Part shown: one piece after another, positions 17,521 to 31,088 of the stretch
Numbering within the stretch: position 1 is the stretch's first letter
How the letters are laid out: each line of letters starts with the position of its first letter
From: Subtercola sp. PAMC28395
Lineage (GTDB): Bacteria; Actinomycetota; Actinomycetes; Actinomycetales; Microbacteriaceae
Direction: 5' to 3'
Assembly: GCF_018889995.1 (NCBI RefSeq)
Contig: NZ_CP076547.1
Coordinates: forward strand, 1,860,001 to 1,924,000
DNA: 64,000 nucleotides
Made by a program: the position numbers and the translations under genes
The notes under the pieces: generated by a model
The model's database searches: none
What the model was told of the DNA's origin: nothing
What the model saw: the letters and a program-made list of their open reading frames with translations, nothing else

Positions 17521-18813
17521 ATGGCGATCTACCTCGATCACGCGGCGACCACGCCGATGATTCCGGATGCCCTGCAGGCCTACATCGGGGCACTCAGCGT
17601 GGTCGGCAACCCCTCGTCGATCCACTCGCAGGGGCAGCAGGCCAAGCAGTTGCTCGAGGAGTCGCGTGAGGTGGTTGCGGCCTCCCTCGGAGCCGACGCT
17701 GTCGAGGTCGTCTTCACCTCGGGGGGCACGGAGTCGATCAACCTCGGGATCAAGGGCCTGTACTGGAATCGGCAGCAGGAGCAGCACGCCCGGCCGCGCA
17801 TCCTGGTCCCTGGCGGAGAGCACCATGCGACGAACGATGCCGTCGAGTGGCTCGTGCGGCACGAGGGTGCCGTCGTCGAGTGGCTTCCGGTCGATTCGTA
17901 CGGGCGACTGCACCCCGACGTCCTGCGTGCCGCGCTCGCTGGCACCGGTGCGGCGGCGGGCGTGGCAGACGTCGACCTGACGCGAAACGCCCTCGGTGAG
18001 CCCGAAGAGGGCGAGTCGCGTCCGGTCGATTCTCTCGGCGGCGAGCCGCGGGGCGCCGCCGATGTCGCGCTGGTGAGCTTTCTCTGGGCAAACAACGAGG
18101 TGGGCACGCTCCAGCCGGTCGCCGAACTCGCGGCCGTTGCGGCGGAGTTCGGGGTTCCTGTGCACGTGGACGCGGTCTCGGCCTACGGCTACCTGCCGAT
18201 CGACTTCCACGGCATCGGAGTTGCGGCGCTCAGCGTCTCTGCGCACAAGATCGGTGGGCCTGTCGGGGTCGGAGCACTTCTCGTGGCGCGCACGGCCGAC
18301 GTCGTGCCCCTCATCCACGGCGGAAACCAGCAGCGCGGGCGATCCGGCACGCAGGACGCAGCAGGGGCCGTGGCGTTCGCTGCGGCTGCGCGGTCGGCGA
18401 CGGCAGGGCTGCCGGATTTTGCTGAATCGCTGGCCGGCCTTCGCGATCGCCTGGTGTCGGGCATCCGGTCGTCTGTGCCCTCGGCGGTGCTGAGGGGCGA
18501 CCCGCACCCTGCCGGCCGGCTTCCGGGCAACGCTCACTTCACGTTCGCCGGGTGCGAGGGCGATTCGCTGCTCTTCCTGCTCGATGTCGCCGGTTTCTCG
18601 GTTTCGACGGGCTCTGCCTGCCAGGCAGGGGTGCCGGAGGTCTCGCACGTGCTCACCGCGATGGGCGTGCCGGAGGCGGAGGCGCGGGGTGCGTTGCGGT
18701 TCACAATCGGCCACGGAACCACCCAGGCCGATGTCGATGCGCTCGTGTCGGCGCTACCGGGTGCAGTCAGCCGCGCGTCGAAGGCCGGTTTCGCTGACCG
18801 CACCGTCGGCTGA
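17521..18813 (+). CDS. Cysteine desulfurase (NifS/IscS family)
   Basis: It is a PLP enzyme that takes sulfur from cysteine as an enzyme persulfide. The start MAIYLDHAATTP at ATG 17521 is the normal family N-terminus; an upstream in-frame TTG would add nothing recognisable. The 430-residue protein has the PLP lysine in SAHKIGGP (about 243) and the catalytic Cys in STGSACQAG (about 365). It is longer than typical IscS because of an Asp/Glu/Gly-rich insertion of about 30 residues (about 145-180). No Fe-S scaffold gene is adjacent. The mnmA gene 1.3 kb downstream is the likely sulfur acceptor, for tRNA 2-thiouridine. It diverges from glgX. Confidence 0.9.
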   Translation: MAIYLDHAATTPMIPDALQAYIGALSVVGNPSSIHSQGQQAKQLLEESREVVAASLGADAVEVVFTSGGTESINLGIKGLYWNRQQEQHARPRILVPGGEHHATNDAVEWLVRHEGAVVEWLPVDSYGRLHPDVLRAALAGTGAAAGVADVDLTRNALGEPEEGESRPVDSLGGEPRGAADVALVSFLWANNEVGTLQPVAELAAVAAEFGVPVHVDAVSAYGYLPIDFHGIGVAALSVSAHKIGGPVGVGALLVARTADVVPLIHGGNQQRGRSGTQDAAGAVAFAAAARSATAGLPDFAESLAGLRDRLVSGIRSSVPSAVLRGDPHPAGRLPGNAHFTFAGCEGDSLLFLLDVAGFSVSTGSACQAGVPEVSHVLTAMGVPEAEARGALRFTIGHGTTQADVDALVSALPGAVSRASKAGFADRTVG

Positions 18814-18997
18814 GCCCGCGAGCTGATGTTCATCGCTCAGGGATAGTTGACCCGACCGGCGGAAGGAGGGGCCCTGTGGCTCTGCCGCCCCGCGGCCACA
18901 CGTGCCGATTCTCAGGCTCTCGGCTGCTCAACGGCTCACTCATTGGTTGGCCGGGAAGCCAGAAGCCTCGCGGTGTGGCACCGGGACGTTGTGATTC

Positions 18998-19996
18998 TCA
19001 GAGGTTCATGCTCGTCAGGATGGCGCGGTGGTCGCTGTCGCCGGCTCTCAGTGTGGTGTTCGACGTGACAGTCATTCCTCGCTGCAGGAGGTGGTCGAGG
19101 CGGGTCAGGGGGAGCGGGGTGGGCCACGTGCTGCCGAACATCCCTTCGCTCTGATTGGACTCCGTCAGCTGTGATTCGATTCCCGCCATGGCCCGATCGG
19201 TTGAGGCGGCGTTGAAGTCGCCCACCGCGATCACCCGGTTGTTCTCGTCTCTCGGCAGGGTTGTGGCGAGCGCGGACAGCATCGAGTCTCGCGCAGAAAC
19301 GTCTCCCGGCCTCGCCGAGGCAGCGTGGATGACGTAGATACTGACAAGGCCCTGCGGTGTCTGCAGGTCGGCGGCGAGGGCTCGGTTCCAGCCCAGGCCG
19401 AGGTTCAGGGGTTGCGCGTTGAGAACGGGGTACTTGCTCCACAGCCCGACGGTGCCGACTCCGTACGAATAGGGATATGCCGATGCGAGGGTCGCGGAGA
19501 TGGTGTCGAAGTCGGTCGAGGTCATCTCTTCGAGAGCGATGACGTCGGCCCCGGTCGCGGCGAGCGCCGTGGCCGACTGGGCGCCGGTGCCCGAGGTCGC
19601 TTCGATGTTCTGGCTGGCGACGGTGAGGCTCGTGCCCTCTGCCGTCGACGGTGGTACGGCACCCCAGGAGAGCGGCACGATCGAGGGGCCGAACAGCAGA
19701 GCCCAGGCCGCGATCGGCGCCAGAACGGCGAGCCAGGCCCGGCGCCGCCTGCTGATGAGTGCGAGTACCCCGAGGGGGAGCACCAGCAGCCCGAACCAGG
19801 GGATCGCCGTGTCGAGCACGAGGCCAACGCCTGCGATGTCGGGCACGGCCGTGTGGAAGAGGAGCAGCCCGACGAGCAGCAGTGCGAGGATGACCGTGGT
19901 GATGCCGAGCGTGGAGCTGCCTCTGCGTGGCACGACGGCGTGCCCCTCAGGTGTGCTGACGGGTACCGGGCGGGTCGGGGTGGAGAGAAACGACAT
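18998..19996 (-). CDS. Membrane-anchored endonuclease/exonuclease/phosphatase (EEP) family protein
   Basis: This 333-residue protein has a short N-terminal tail, three hydrophobic spans (about 30-105) and an extracytoplasmic EEP (DNase I-like) domain. Landmarks are SQNIE (metal Asn/Glu), VIALEEM, a catalytic-type VGDFNAAS near residue 250, RLDHLL and the C-terminal SDHRAILT. Family members are Mg2+-dependent phosphodiesterases acting on nucleic acids, phosphoinositides or sphingolipids. The exported position argues against DNA repair. I prefer ATG 19996 (MSFLSTPT) over ATG 20038; neither ribosome site is ideal. The 184-base gap to the convergent desulfurase (18814-18997) shows only a weak TGTGGC/GCCACA stem. 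Confidence 0.8.
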   Translation of the reverse strand: MSFLSTPTRPVPVSTPEGHAVVPRRGSSTLGITTVILALLLVGLLLFHTAVPDIAGVGLVLDTAIPWFGLLVLPLGVLALISRRRRAWLAVLAPIAAWALLFGPSIVPLSWGAVPPSTAEGTSLTVASQNIEATSGTGAQSATALAATGADVIALEEMTSTDFDTISATLASAYPYSYGVGTVGLWSKYPVLNAQPLNLGLGWNRALAADLQTPQGLVSIYVIHAASARPGDVSARDSMLSALATTLPRDENNRVIAVGDFNAASTDRAMAGIESQLTESNQSEGMFGSTWPTPLPLTRLDHLLQRGMTVTSNTTLRAGDSDHRAILTSMNL

Positions 19997-20125
19997 CACG
20001 ACTACTTTCCCCCACGAAACTGACTGCTGAGTGAACATCTCCTCCACACGCAGGTGTGTCGAACTGAGTTCTGCACAGCACTGCGCCCGCATGCTTGGAC
20101 CGGGGACACAGTCGGAGGGTCGGCT

Positions 20126-20131
20126 TAGACT
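20126..20131 (+). promoter_or_regulatory. Candidate -10 hexamer (TAGACT) for leaderless mnmA
   Basis: TAGACT lies 7 bases before the ATG at 20139. The only purine-rich stretch (GGAGG) is about 20 bases away, too far to be a ribosome site. Confidence 0.45.
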
Positions 20132-20138
20132 TGTGCAC

Positions 20139-23737
<3,599 letters not shown>

Positions 23738-23803
23738 CCGCGACGATCCGAACCGCGTCGGTCGCGACAGCTCGCCACACCGATCACTGGCATGGCGACC
23801 GAA

Positions 23804-23809
23804 TACACT
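23804..23809 (+). promoter_or_regulatory. Candidate -10 hexamer (TACACT) for gatCAB
   Basis: TACACT would start a transcript near 23816, giving a leader of about 50 bases with GGAG just before the gatC ATG. The remainder of the 127-base ligA-gatC gap shows nothing else. Confidence 0.3.
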
Positions 23810-23864
23810 TGACTGGTTCACCGCCGTGACAGTGCGCGCGAGACAAGAAGCCCTACGGAGTAGC

Positions 23865-24266
23865 ATGCCCCCCGAAACATCCCCGGCCGGATCAGCAGAC
23901 GCCGATCAGCCCGCCACCATCAGCACGAGCGCGAACAGCAGGCCCGTGCAGATCGATTCGGCCGGCCCCGGTGAGATCACAGCCGACCAGGTGTCGCACC
24001 TTGCCAGCCTCGCCCGCATCCGCCTCACGCCCGCTGAGATCACCAAGCTCACCGGCGAACTGAAGGCGATCGTCGACAACGTCGCCAAAGTGATCGAAGT
24101 GGCAACGCCAGACGTGCCTGCGACGAGCCACCCCATTCCACTCCAGAACGTGTACCGCCCCGACGTCGTCGGTGTAACGCTGACGCAGGAACAGGCGCTC
24201 TCGGGCGCACCCGACCACGACGGCAGCCGGTTCCGCGTCTCCGCCATTCTGGGAGAAGAGCAGTGA
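23865..24266 (+). CDS. gatC: Asp-tRNA(Asn)/Glu-tRNA(Gln) amidotransferase subunit C
   Basis: GatC is the small subunit that stabilises the GatAB amidotransferase. The conserved part begins at [15 protein letters not shown] (about residue 37) and ends with the normal C-terminus. The preceding 36 residues are a Ser/Ala/Pro-rich extension not found in most GatC proteins (usually about 95-100 residues; here 133). ATG 23865 has GGAG at a short but usable distance. The stop overlaps gatA by 4 bases. Confidence 0.93.
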   Translation: MPPETSPAGSADADQPATISTSANSRPVQIDSAGPGEITADQVSHLASLARIRLTPAEITKLTGELKAIVDNVAKVIEVATPDVPATSHPIPLQNVYRPDVVGVTLTQEQALSGAPDHDGSRFRVSAILGEEQ

Positions 24267-25810
24267 GCCACGACCTGACCCGCCTGACCGCCTCCGCGCT
24301 CGCCGAGAAACTCACCTCCGGCGAGGTTTCGAGCCTCGAAGCGACGGATGCCCATCTCAACCGCATCGCGGCTGTCGACCGCGACGTGCATGCCTTCCTG
24401 CACGTCGCATCAGAAGCAGCCCGTGCCACGGCCGACGCGATCGACAAGCGCAGGGCCTCAGGCGAGAAACTCGGCCCGCTTGCCGGCGTTCCCATCGCAA
24501 TCAAAGATGTGCTCTGCACCATCGACATGCCGTCCACCGCCGGATCGAAGATCCTGCAGGGCTGGGTTCCGCCGTACGACGCGACGGTCGTGCGCAAACT
24601 CCGCGATGCCGACCTCGTTCCTCTCGGCAAGACGAACATGGATGAGTTCGCCATGGGCTCGTCGACCGAGCATTCTGCCTATGGGCCCACTCACAACCCG
24701 TGGGATCTCGAGCGCATTCCGGGTGGTTCCGGCGGTGGATCGGCCGCTGCCGTCGCCGCATTCGAAGCGCCCCTTGCGCTCGGAAGCGACACCGGCGGGT
24801 CGATTCGCCAGCCCGCAGCCCTGACCGGCAGCGTGGGCGTCAAGCCCACCTACGGCGGGGTGAGCCGGTACGGTGCCATCGCGCTGGCCTCCTCGCTCGA
24901 CCAGGTGGGCCCCGTGAGCCGCACCGTTCTCGACGCCGCGCTGCTGCACGACGTGATCGGTGGCCATGACCCCCGCGACTCAACCTCGCTCACCGATACC
25001 TGGCCGAGTTTCGCCGCCGCAGCGCGCTCAGGTGCCGAGAACCGAAGCCTCGCAGGCCTCAAGGTCGGTATCGTCAAGGAACTCCAGGGCGACGGCTTCC
25101 AGTCCGGCGTCACCCAGCGCTTCGAGGAGGCGGTCGCGCTCCTCACCGAGGCCGGCGCCGACGTGGTCGAGGTGAGCACCCCGAGCTTCGAATACGCGAT
25201 CTCGGCGTACTACCTGATCCTTCCCGCCGAGGCGTCGAGCAACCTGGCGAAATTCGACTCTGTGCGCTTCGGCCTCCGGGTGAACCCGGTCGGCGGCGGC
25301 ACGGTTGAAGACGTGATGTCGGCCACTCGCGAGGCGGGCTTCGGTGACGAAGTGAAGCGCCGCATCATTCTCGGCACCTACGCACTCAGCGCCGGCTACT
25401 ACGACGCCTACTACGGCAGCGCGCAGAAGGTTCGCACGCTCATCCAGCGCGACTTCGCCAGGGTGTTCGCCGACGTCGACGTGCTGGTCAGCCCGAGCGC
25501 CCCGACCACCGCCTTCAAGCTCGGCGAGAAGCTCGAAGACCCGTTGGCGATGTACCTGAACGACCTCACCACCATTCCGGCCAACCTCGCGGGCGTGCCC
25601 GGTATCAGCCTGCCCGTGGGGCTTGCACCCGAAGACGGGCTGCCGGTGGGCATCCAGTTCATGGCGCCGGCGCGGCAGGATGCCCGGCTCTACAGCCTCG
25701 GGGCAACCCTCGAGGCCCTGCTCGAAGAGAAGTGGGGCCACACCCTGCTCAGCCAGGCGCCCGCGCTCGAGTCCGGCGAAATGTTCGCCTCTGAAGAAGG
25801 TGCAGTCTGA
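24263..25810 (+). CDS. gatA: Asp-tRNA(Asn)/Glu-tRNA(Gln) amidotransferase subunit A
   Basis: GatA is the amidase that releases ammonia from glutamine for GatB. It has 515 residues with the Ser-cisSer-Lys triad of amidase-signature enzymes: Lys in IAIKDVLCT (about 80), the Gly/Ser-rich signature [12 protein letters not shown] (about 154-165) and [12 protein letters not shown] (about 174-185). The GTG start overlaps gatC (GTGA). It is joined to gatB by TGATG. Together the three genes form the indirect pathway to Gln-tRNA(Gln) and/or Asn-tRNA(Asn). Confidence 0.97.
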   Translation: MSHDLTRLTASALAEKLTSGEVSSLEATDAHLNRIAAVDRDVHAFLHVASEAARATADAIDKRRASGEKLGPLAGVPIAIKDVLCTIDMPSTAGSKILQGWVPPYDATVVRKLRDADLVPLGKTNMDEFAMGSSTEHSAYGPTHNPWDLERIPGGSGGGSAAAVAAFEAPLALGSDTGGSIRQPAALTGSVGVKPTYGGVSRYGAIALASSLDQVGPVSRTVLDAALLHDVIGGHDPRDSTSLTDTWPSFAAAARSGAENRSLAGLKVGIVKELQGDGFQSGVTQRFEEAVALLTEAGADVVEVSTPSFEYAISAYYLILPAEASSNLAKFDSVRFGLRVNPVGGGTVEDVMSATREAGFGDEVKRRIILGTYALSAGYYDAYYGSAQKVRTLIQRDFARVFADVDVLVSPSAPTTAFKLGEKLEDPLAMYLNDLTTIPANLAGVPGISLPVGLAPEDGLPVGIQFMAPARQDARLYSLGATLEALLEEKWGHTLLSQAPALESGEMFASEEGAV

Positions 25811-27324
25811 TGGCCAAGGCCGAACTGATGGATTACGACAAAGCGATCGAACTCTTCGAGCCGGTACTCGGCTTCGAGGTGCACGTCGAGCTAAACACCA
25901 AGACGAAGATGTTCTCTGACGCGCCGAACTTCTTCGGCGGCGAGCCGAACACCAACGTCACTCCGGTCGACCTGGGGCTGCCGGGCTCGCTGCCCGTGGT
26001 GAACGAGCAGGCCGTCAAGTACTCGATCAGCCTGGGGCTGGCCCTCGGATGCTCGATCGCACCGGTCTCGCGCTTCGCACGGAAGAACTACTTCTACCCC
26101 GACCTGGCGAAGAACTACCAGATCTCACAGTTCGACGAGCCCATCGCTGTGGGTGGCTCTGTCGAAGTCGAGCTCGCAGACGGCCGTATCTTCACCGTGC
26201 CGATCGAGCGCGCTCACATGGAAGAAGATGCGGGAAAGCTGACCCACGTCGGCGGCGCGACCGGCCGTATCCAGGGCGCGGAGTATTCGCTCGTCGACTA
26301 CAACCGCGCAGGCGTGCCACTGGTGGAGATCGTCACCGACATCATCTACGGCGCAGAAGGCGACGCGCCAGAGCTCGCCAAGGCCTACGTCTCGACGATC
26401 CGCGACATCGTCGTCTCGCTCGGAATCTCTGACGCGAAGATGGAGCGAGGCAACCTGCGCTGCGACGCGAACATCTCGCTGCGGCCCCGCACCGCTCCCG
26501 GCGAGCCGCCGGCGAAGCTGGGCACGCGTACCGAGACGAAGAACGTCAACTCGCTGCGTTCGGTGGAGCGGGCCATCCGCTACGAGATCCAGCGGCAGGC
26601 GGCCATTCTGGCCAAGGGCGGAACGATCATCCAGGAGACCAGGCACTGGCACGAAGACACCGGCCAGACCTCGGCCGGCCGTCCCAAGAGCGACGCCGAC
26701 GACTATCGGTACTTCCCGGAGCCCGACCTGCTGCCCGTTGCACCCTCTGCCGAACTGATTGCCGAACTCCGCGCGGCGCTTCCCGAGGCTCCCGTCATGC
26801 GCCGTCGCCGGTTGAATGCCGACTGGGGATTCACCGACCTCGAGTTCCAGGATGTCGTGAACTCCGGGCTTCTCACCGAGATCGTCGAGACGACGGCGGC
26901 TGGCGCGTCGGCCCAGGCTGCACGTAAGTGGTGGACCGGCGAGATCGCCCGTGTCGCGAACCAACGCGGTGTCGATGCGTCGAGTCTCGTGTCTCCGCTT
27001 CACGTCTCTGAGCTGATCGCCCTCGTGGAGTCGGGAAAGCTGACCGACAGGCTTGCGCGCCAGGTGCTCGAAGGTGTGATCGAGGGAGAAGGCACACCCG
27101 ACGAGGTCGTCGCCGGTCGTGGGCTCGCTGTCGTCTCAGACGACGGTGCCCTGATCGCCGCGATCGACGAGGCGCTCGCCTCTCAGCCTGACGTTCTCGC
27201 GAAGATCCGCGACGGCAAAGTCCAGGCCGCCGGGGCCGTTATCGGTGCCGTCATGAAGGCGATGAAGGGCCAGGCTGACGCGGCACGCGTTCGCGAGCTG
27301 GTTCTGCAAAGAGCACAAGCCTGA
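25810..27324 (+). CDS. gatB: Asp-tRNA(Asn)/Glu-tRNA(Gln) amidotransferase subunit B
   Basis: GatB binds the mischarged tRNA, activates its side chain with ATP and transfers ammonia from GatA. The 504-residue protein starts with the family block [15 protein letters not shown], followed by [17 protein letters not shown] and CDANISLRP, and ends in the YqeY-like tail domain. The stop codon of gatA overlaps the ATG by one base. It is the last gene of the run; the next gene is convergent after 28 bases. Confidence 0.97.
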   Translation: MAKAELMDYDKAIELFEPVLGFEVHVELNTKTKMFSDAPNFFGGEPNTNVTPVDLGLPGSLPVVNEQAVKYSISLGLALGCSIAPVSRFARKNYFYPDLAKNYQISQFDEPIAVGGSVEVELADGRIFTVPIERAHMEEDAGKLTHVGGATGRIQGAEYSLVDYNRAGVPLVEIVTDIIYGAEGDAPELAKAYVSTIRDIVVSLGISDAKMERGNLRCDANISLRPRTAPGEPPAKLGTRTETKNVNSLRSVERAIRYEIQRQAAILAKGGTIIQETRHWHEDTGQTSAGRPKSDADDYRYFPEPDLLPVAPSAELIAELRAALPEAPVMRRRRLNADWGFTDLEFQDVVNSGLLTEIVETTAAGASAQAARKWWTGEIARVANQRGVDASSLVSPLHVSELIALVESGKLTDRLARQVLEGVIEGEGTPDEVVAGRGLAVVSDDGALIAAIDEALASQPDVLAKIRDGKVQAAGAVIGAVMKAMKGQADAARVRELVLQRAQA

Positions 27325-27352
27325 CAGCGCGACCGGCAACCAGCGATCAACC

Positions 27353-28009
27353 TCAGTGCGCCAACCCCGCAACGAGGTTGATTGCCGAGGCGAGTATGAC
27401 GGCGCCGAAAAGGTACGAGAGCAGCGCGTGGCGCAGAGCTGCCGAGCGGAATTCGCTCGACTGGAACGTCGTGTCTGACACCTGGTAGGTCATTCCGATC
27501 GTGAATGCGACGTACGCGAAATCGCTGTATCTGGGCTTCGCGTCCTGGTTGAAGTCGATGCCGCCGTCGGTTCCCCGGTAGTAGATCGAGGCATACCGCA
27601 GCGTGTAGAGGGTGTGCACCAGAACCCAGGAGATCGTCAGGCTGGCCACTCCGAGCGCACCACTACCGAACCGGGCGAATCCCGATTGGTTGCCCGACCC
27701 CACCAGAACGACGACGACAGCGCCGATGCTGGCGAGGCTGGCAAGCAGGATCAGCAGCTCGGCAATCGGCCGCGACGGGTCTTCGCGCGTCGCATGCGCT
27801 TCCGTCTGTGCCGCGTCGAACCGATGCGTCCGCGCCCACACCCAGACCGAATAGAGCAGCGCCGCGCATCCCCAGCCGATGACCGCTGCTTCGATGCCGA
27901 GTCCGGATGCCACGGCGATTCCGGCGGCAACGACGCCCACGACCATCATCACCACGACACGGGTCCCCGTGCGGCGACGGAGGGGAACGATGTTGTTGGC
28001 AGAACTCAC
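27353..28009 (-). CDS. DUF1345 membrane protein
   Basis: In this 218-residue protein, four to five hydrophobic spans and the conserved DUF1345 blocks ASIYYR, DFAYVAFTIGMTYQVSDT and a C-terminal LSYLFGAVILASAINL are present. The family's role is unknown; some members look like small voltage-sensor or channel folds. I prefer GTG 28009 (VSSANNIV), because a start at 28072 would run into the upstream MFS gene and adds a non-hydrophobic tail. Spacing of 28 bases to the MFS stop suggests that the two are cotranscribed. Confidence 0.85.
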   Translation of the reverse strand: MSSANNIVPLRRRTGTRVVVMMVVGVVAAGIAVASGLGIEAAVIGWGCAALLYSVWVWARTHRFDAAQTEAHATREDPSRPIAELLILLASLASIGAVVVVLVGSGNQSGFARFGSGALGVASLTISWVLVHTLYTLRYASIYYRGTDGGIDFNQDAKPRYSDFAYVAFTIGMTYQVSDTTFQSSEFRSAALRHALLSYLFGAVILASAINLVAGLAH

Positions 28010-28037
28010 TCTTGGATCTTGCCACGCTGGCGAACGA

Positions 28038-29399
28038 TCAGGCCTTCTGACCCGCCACGAGCACGCCGTCATGTGGGCTTCGTGTGACGATGCTCAGGAA
28101 GCGTGGCTCTCGTCGAAGACTGAGTCGCAAGCGAAGCCGTCCCTGTCGTGCCAGCACGATTCCGATCGCCACGGCCGCCACGACGGGTGCGAATCCGGAG
28201 ACGGCCATTCCTGCGTGGGCGCCGTACGTCTCGACGATCCATCCCATCAATGGTCCTCCGATCGCCTGCCCGCCGAGCAGCAGGAGAACGTACACCGACA
28301 TCACCCGCCCTCGTACTCCCATGTTCGAGGAGACCTGCACGAGTGAATTTGCGCCGGTGATGAAGAGGAGATTGGCGAAGCCGACCCCGACGAGTACGAC
28401 GCAGAAGAAGACCTGGCTGGGCATGAAGCCTGCGACCGCTTGAAGCGCCCCGAAGAAGCCGGCCGTGAAGATGACCGTGCGCAGACGGATGCCGAGCCTC
28501 CTGGTCGACGCGATGGCGCCCGTGAAGGCACCGACGGCGAGCAGAGTGTTGAAGAGGCCGTACCCACCGGCACCCACCTCGAACACGTCGCGCGCATAGG
28601 CGGCCAGAAGAACCGGCATCGAGAAGGTGAAGAGCGACATCACCGCGATCATCACCATCGTCCACAGGATGGCCGGCTTCGAGACAACGTAACGGAGTCC
28701 TTCGCGGAGCTGGCCCGGGGCGCGGACGGCGGGCGTCGTCGGGTGCAACTCGTCTACGCGCAGGCGGAGAAGGGCAGCCACAACGAACAGGCAGCTCGCG
28801 GCATTGATGGCGAACGACCATCCGGCGCCCACTGCAACGAGGAGCGCACCGCTCAACGCTGGCCCGATGAGACCGCCCAGCTGGAACACCGAAGAGTTGA
28901 TGCTGATGGCATTGTGGAGATTCGCAGGGCCCACGAGTTCGTTCACGAATACCTGGCGTGCGGGGTTGTCGAACACGGTGACGGTTCCCACGAGGAAGGC
29001 GATGACGTAGACCTGCCAGACCTGCACTCCGCCGGTGAGGGTGAGTGCGGCGAGGGCACCGGCCAGCACGAACAGCGCCAGCTGGGTGGCCAGCAGGATC
29101 GACCGTCGGGAATGACGATCGACGAAGACTCCGCCGAACAGGCCGAAGAGCAGCATGGGTGCGAACTGCATGGCGACCGTGATTCCGACGGCCGCGACAC
29201 TGCCGGTGAGTTCGAGGACAAGCCAGTCCTGAGCGATGCGCTGCATCCAGGTGCCGGTCATCGACAACAGGTTCGAGAAGGTGAAGAGCCGGTAGTTGCG
29301 AATGCGCAGCGAAACAAGTGTGTCGCGCCACGCGGGCCTCTGGTGCATGACGGTGATGGGTGCGGTTGCAGGGAGTGCCTGCGAGAAAGGTGGAGCCAC
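28038..29399 (-). CDS. MFS transporter, EntS-like (MFS_3) family
   Basis: This is a 453-residue, 12-TM exporter-type protein. The N-terminus carries LRIRNYRLFTFSNLLSMTGTWMQ-like sequence shared by EntS-type permeases, then a GVFVDRHSRR loop between helices 2 and 3, the family's charged signature. EntS homologues export enterobactin or drugs; the substrate here is unknown. The GTG start at 29399 has AGAGG about 7 bases upstream. It diverges from a LysR regulator over 122 bases that contain an inverted repeat, so the regulator may control it. Confidence 0.85.
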   Translation of the reverse strand: MAPPFSQALPATAPITVMHQRPAWRDTLVSLRIRNYRLFTFSNLLSMTGTWMQRIAQDWLVLELTGSVAAVGITVAMQFAPMLLFGLFGGVFVDRHSRRSILLATQLALFVLAGALAALTLTGGVQVWQVYVIAFLVGTVTVFDNPARQVFVNELVGPANLHNAISINSSVFQLGGLIGPALSGALLVAVGAGWSFAINAASCLFVVAALLRLRVDELHPTTPAVRAPGQLREGLRYVVSKPAILWTMVMIAVMSLFTFSMPVLLAAYARDVFEVGAGGYGLFNTLLAVGAFTGAIASTRRLGIRLRTVIFTAGFFGALQAVAGFMPSQVFFCVVLVGVGFANLLFITGANSLVQVSSNMGVRGRVMSVYVLLLLGGQAIGGPLMGWIVETYGAHAGMAVSGFAPVVAAVAIGIVLARQGRLRLRLSLRREPRFLSIVTRSPHDGVLVAGQKA

Positions 29400-29451
29400 G
29401 GTGAAACCTCTAGCCAGTATCGATATGTGTTCTGTACTTCGACGGTATCGC

Positions 29452-29471
29452 GCAAAGTGACATTGCTTTGC
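29452..29471. promoter_or_regulatory. Inverted repeat GCAAAG-N8-CTTTGC, candidate LysR-type operator
   Basis: The perfect 6-bp arms sit in the 122-base divergent gap between an MFS exporter and a LysR regulator, about 50 bases from either start codon. Arm length and spacing suit a LysR-family dimer. Confidence 0.45.
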
Positions 29472-29521
29472 TAAATTGGAACTATTACTCCTATTACGTT
29501 TTCGAATGAAAAGGTGCCGAC

Positions 29522-30382
29522 GTGTTCGAACCGGTTCTCCTGAAGACGTTCCTTGCGGTCGCAGAGACGCACAGCTTCACAGCGGCGGCCCAGCGGCTCG
29601 GCATCAGCCAGCCGACGGTGAGCCAGCACATCCGCAAGCTCGAAGTGGCCGCGGGGAGGATGCTCGTGGCGCGGGACACCCGCGATGTGCGCATGACCGA
29701 CAATGGCGATGCGATGGCCGGTTTCGCGCGAACGATTCTCGCCGCGCACTCGGCAGCCTCGGCCTATTTCACCGGTTCGGCGATGAAGGGTCGCCTGAGA
29801 TTCGGCGCGGCAGACGATCTCGCCATCACGCAGCTGCCTCGAATCCTCCGGCACTTCCGCCAGTTGTATCCCCAGATCAATCTCGAGCTCACGGTCAACC
29901 AGAGCACGCCCCTGTACCGTCGGCTGAAGAGCGGGCAACTCGACCTGATCTTCATCAAGCGCATGTCCGACTCCGACGAGGGTTCGCTCGTCCGCCGCGA
30001 TGACCTGGTGTGGGTCGGGCAGGAGAGGACGCTGGTCGAGCCGGGGATGCCGGTGCCCCTCATCGCCTACCAGGCGCCGAGCATCAGCCGACAGAGTGCG
30101 ATCGACGCCCTGGAGAACGCTGGTCGCACCTGGCGCATCACCTGCAACACCCGCGAGGTCAATGGCATGCTCGCAGCTGTGCGGGCGGGAATCGGAATCG
30201 CAGTGTTCCCGCAGTCGCTCATCCCCGACGACCTGGTCACCGTCGGGCAGCGGTTCGGCCTGCCCGAGCTCGGCCATGTCGATTTCCGGCTCCTCTCCAA
30301 CCCGTCTGCGCCCGCTGCCCCCATCGAGTCTCTCACGACAGCGATCATGGGTCGCCCACTGAGCCAGTCCCGGACCGTCTAG
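29522..30382 (+). CDS. LysR family transcriptional regulator
   Basis: The 286-residue protein has an N-terminal winged helix-turn-helix (about 1-60; ETHSFTAAAQRLGISQPTVS contains the recognition region) and a periplasmic-binding-type effector domain (about 85-286). The GTG start at 29522 has AAGG 8 bases upstream. The effector is unknown. By the usual arrangement of this family, it probably binds the divergent gap and regulates the MFS exporter and itself. The isochorismatase-type gene begins 50 bases downstream with its own ribosome site. Confidence 0.9.
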   Translation: MFEPVLLKTFLAVAETHSFTAAAQRLGISQPTVSQHIRKLEVAAGRMLVARDTRDVRMTDNGDAMAGFARTILAAHSAASAYFTGSAMKGRLRFGAADDLAITQLPRILRHFRQLYPQINLELTVNQSTPLYRRLKSGQLDLIFIKRMSDSDEGSLVRRDDLVWVGQERTLVEPGMPVPLIAYQAPSISRQSAIDALENAGRTWRITCNTREVNGMLAAVRAGIGIAVFPQSLIPDDLVTVGQRFGLPELGHVDFRLLSNPSAPAAPIESLTTAIMGRPLSQSRTV

Positions 30383-30432
30383 CGTAGAGGGATACCGACG
30401 AGACCACCGTCTGCACGACAACAGGAGAAACC

Positions 30433-31077
30433 ATGAAACGCGCCCTCATCGTCATCGATGTGCAAAACGAGTACATCGACGGCAGTCTGCGTGTCACGTA
30501 TCCGCCGCTCGACGTCAGCGTGCCCAACATTCTCGCTGCCATGGAGGCAGCGACCGCCGCTCACGTGGCGATCGTCGTCGTGCAGCACGTGGCGCCAGAC
30601 TCATCCCCGATCTTTGCAGAGGGCAGCCACGGCGGCGCGTTGCTGGCGAGTGTGGCCGAGCATCCACGCAGCCTTCTCGTCGACAAGACCGAGGACTCCG
30701 CTTTCGATGGCACCGTGCTCGGCGCCTGGCTGGCAGCAGAAGAGGTCGATACGATCACGATCGCCGGATACATGACGCAGAACTGCGACGAAGCGACCGC
30801 ACGCGATGCCGTTCAGCGCGGATTCAGCGTCGAATTGCTCTCTGACGCCACCGGTACCCTCGACTTCGCGAACGAGGCCGGTACGATCTCAGCCCAGGCG
30901 CTCCACGAGAGCGTGCTGATCGTGCTGCAGAGCGGTTTCGCTGCGGTCACGACCACGGCCGAGTGGGTGGATGCCCTGCAGACCGACACCGCCCTCTCAG
31001 CGTCAGACATCTTCGCGAGCACTGCAGGGGCTCGTGCGGTGCAAACCCGCGCCGCCGGTGACCCGGAAGCCCGATAG
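30433..31077 (+). CDS. Isochorismatase-family cysteine hydrolase
   Basis: The 214-residue protein has the full catalytic triad of the family: Asp9 in LIVIDVQNEY, Lys85 in LLVDKTEDSAF and Cys118 in GYMTQNCDEAT. Members with a nucleophilic Cys hydrolyse amides or ureides such as nicotinamide, N-carbamoylsarcosine or ureidoacrylate; true isochorismatases lack this Cys. Residues 180-214 form a polar tail beyond the usual end. ATG 30433 has AGGAGA upstream. The deazaflavin-type oxidoreductase follows after 11 bases, so the two probably form an operon. Confidence 0.88.
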   Translation: MKRALIVIDVQNEYIDGSLRVTYPPLDVSVPNILAAMEAATAAHVAIVVVQHVAPDSSPIFAEGSHGGALLASVAEHPRSLLVDKTEDSAFDGTVLGAWLAAEEVDTITIAGYMTQNCDEATARDAVQRGFSVELLSDATGTLDFANEAGTISAQALHESVLIVLQSGFAAVTTTAEWVDALQTDTALSASDIFASTAGARAVQTRAAGDPEAR

Positions 31078-31088
31078 GTTCGCCAGCC

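Noticed and set aside
18814..18997. Small open frames of 73-92 codons in the gap between convergent genes (e.g. 18847-19068)
   Set aside because: They overlap the EEP gene, have no hydrophobic or conserved pattern and no proper start signal.
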